Positions 62,505 through 64,000 of a stretch of 64,000 nt of DNA are shown in pieces. Below the pieces are notes generated by a model, which was not told the DNA's origin, made no database searches, and saw only the letters and a program-made list of their open reading frames with translations. Origin of the DNA: Trueperella pyogenes (lineage in GTDB: Bacteria; Actinomycetota; Actinomycetes; Actinomycetales; Actinomycetaceae); contig NZ_UHHW01000002.1 of assembly GCF_900460345.1 (NCBI RefSeq), positions 1,612,001 through 1,676,000 of the forward strand. Reading direction: 5' to 3'. How positions within the stretch are numbered: position 1 is the first letter of the stretch; the number at the start of each line of letters is the position of its first letter. Position numbers and translations under genes: made by a program.

Positions 62505-64000
62505 ATGAAAACCATAAACACCGATGTTGTTGTTATAGGTGGTGGAGCAACGGGCGCTGGCGCCCTGCGCGACCTCGCTATGCGGGGCTTTGCCACCATC
62601 CTAGTTGAACGTGCCGACCTCGCACAGGGTACCTCCGGCCGATTCCACGGTCTGCTCCACTCCGGCGGCCGCTACGTCATCTCGGATCCCCATTCGGCCA
62701 CAGAATGTGCACAGGAAAACGAGATCCTCCGCCGCATTCACGCCGATTCCGTCGAAGAAACTGGCGGCCTGTTCGTCGTCGGCCCGCATGACGATCCGGA
62801 ATTCTCTACCCGTTTCCTCCCCGCGGCCCGCGAGACCCAAGTGCCCGCCGAGGAACTGGACGTGGCAGAGGCACTGCGCATCGAACCGCGGCTCAATCCG
62901 GGTATTCAACGCGCATTCCGGGTGCGAGACGGGTCCATCGACGGCTGGGGCATGGTCTGGGGCGCGGTTGAATCCGCTAAGGCCTACGGCGCCCAGTGCC
63001 TGACCTACCACCGCGTCACCAAGGTGGAAAACGCGGATGGCCAGGTCTCCCAGGTGATCTGTACCGATGAGAAGACGGGCGAAGAGGTACGGATAAACTG
63101 CCGGGCCGCGATCAACTGTGGCGGGCCTTGGGCCGGGCAGATCGCGAAGATGGCTGGTTGCCACGGCGTCGACGTCGTGCCAGGGCGCGGTATCATGATC
63201 GCGATGAACCACCGACTCGTCAACCACGTGGTCAACCGTTGCATCCATCCCGCCGACGGCGACATCATCGTCCCGGCACACACCGTCTCCATCATCGGTA
63301 CCACTGACCAGAAGGAAGACGATCCGGACTTCCTCGTCATCCGCAATTCGGAGGTCCAACAGATGCTGGATTCGGGCGAGGATCTCGTACCGGGCTTCCG
63401 TAAGGCGCGCGCGGTTCACGCGTGGGCCGGTGCCCGCCCGCTCGTCAAGGACTCCCGCGTCGATGCCTCCGACACCCGCCACATGTCACGCGGCATGTCG
63501 ATCATCGACCATTCACATCGCGACGGCGTGAAGGGCTTCTTCACCATCGCCGGCGGCAAACTCACCACCTACCGGCTCATGGCGAAGAACATCGTTGACG
63601 CGCTGCTCGAGCAGCTGGGCGAATTCGTCGAGTGCACCACCGACACCGAGGCGGTTCCGCCGAGAGCCGTCCAGACCCACAAGGTCACCGACCGCCTCAA
63701 GGAGGCCGAGGCTGACCGCTTTGACGATCCCATCATCTGTGAATGCGAGCTCCTGCCGCGCTCCACGATCGAAAAGGAGCTGGCCAAGCAGCCGACGGCG
63801 AATCTCGACGATATCCGGCGTCGTACCCGCCTGGGCATGGGGCCGTGCCAAGGAACTTTCTGTGGCATGCGTGCCGCGGGAATCATGCACGAAACTCTTG
63901 CCGACAGGCTCGATCGGGAGGAGAACGCCGACCGCACATCCTCAATGCTGCGCCTCTTCGTGAAGAACCGCTATTCGGGCCTCGAATCGCTGATGTACGG
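62505..64000 (+). CDS. glpA: Anaerobic glycerol-3-phosphate dehydrogenase subunit A (3' end missing)
   Basis: The frame is open from ATG 62505 to the window edge (498 codons). An N-terminal FAD site (VVVIGGGATGAGALRDLAMR) and LVERADLAQGTSGRFHGLLH identify the GlpA/GlpD flavoprotein family. A C-terminal BFD-like iron-sulfur region with CECELLP and MGPCQGTFCGMR is found in GlpA, not GlpD, so I call subunit A. It oxidises glycerol-3-phosphate to DHAP and passes electrons to the quinone pool through GlpB/GlpC, which would lie beyond the window. The start has GGAAG upstream. Confidence 0.9.
   Translation, partial: MKTINTDVVVIGGGATGAGALRDLAMRGFATILVERADLAQGTSGRFHGLLHSGGRYVISDPHSATECAQENEILRRIHADSVEETGGLFVVGPHDDPEFSTRFLPAARETQVPAEELDVAEALRIEPRLNPGIQRAFRVRDGSIDGWGMVWGAVESAKAYGAQCLTYHRVTKVENADGQVSQVICTDEKTGEEVRINCRAAINCGGPWAGQIAKMAGCHGVDVVPGRGIMIAMNHRLVNHVVNRCIHPADGDIIVPAHTVSIIGTTDQKEDDPDFLVIRNSEVQQMLDSGEDLVPGFRKARAVHAWAGARPLVKDSRVDASDTRHMSRGMSIIDHSHRDGVKGFFTIAGGKLTTYRLMAKNIVDALLEQLGEFVECTTDTEAVPPRAVQTHKVTDRLKEAEADRFDDPIICECELLPRSTIEKELAKQPTANLDDIRRRTRLGMGPCQGTFCGMRAAGIMHETLADRLDREENADRTSSMLRLFVKNRYSGLESLMY

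Overview
The window is about 60% GC and densely coded, and it looks like a chromosome segment of a high-GC Gram-positive bacterium. The evidence is the 32-residue ribosomal protein bS22, a SecA that ends in an [14 protein letters not shown] tail, DUF6912 and Rv3235-type proteins, BldC-like helix-turn-helix proteins, a full menaquinone pathway, many GTG starts and many apparent leaderless promoters. Actinomycetaceae (Trueperella/Arcanobacterium-like) is my best guess, but that is an inference from gene content and not a database result.

Layout. 1-2.1 kb: the end of a GntR/FCD regulator coupled to an unusual double alpha/beta-hydrolase. 2.1-4.7 kb: an AT-richer accessory island with two copies of a dispersed repeat. 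The copies bracket a small two-gene operon; beyond them lie a short overlapping gene pair on the minus strand and a DUF2087 protein. 4.8-12.7 kb: doxX-like, aroA, rsgA, hisN, sbcD and sbcC. 12.7-17.1 kb: DUF6912, a CpaE-like ATPase, a SAF-domain protein, a BldC-like protein, a LysM protein and an Rv3235-like protein. These are followed by secA. 20.1-38.4 kb: one long minus-strand run, menJ-like then nuoA to nuoN then a polyprenyl diphosphate synthase, with most junctions overlapping by 1-4 bp. 38.5-52.4 kb: menG, menF, menD, menC, menB, menE and menA, interrupted by an HtrA-type protease, a sugar ABC importer without its ATPase, and a TDT-family transporter. 52.5-54.0 kb: a small membrane protein, a histidine phosphatase and a MarR regulator. 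54.0-55.1 kb: a gene-free kilobase with a 155-bp inverted repeat belonging to the same family as the 2-3 kb repeats. 55.1-64 kb: bS22, an excisionase-like HTH protein, ktrB/ktrA, radA, a membrane-anchored hypothetical protein, mutY, a small membrane protein, and a SorC-type regulator divergent from glpA, which runs off the end.

How it fits together. The core is respiratory: a 14-subunit complex I with the enzymes that make, prenylate, methylate and reduce the side chain of its quinone. GlpA at the right edge probably feeds electrons into the same quinone pool. The least explained DNA is the 2.1-4.1 kb island and the inverted repeat at 54.2-54.8 kb. These share one repeat family, and the best candidate for an undescribed element is the 64-aa/62-aa gene pair that sits between two direct copies of it.
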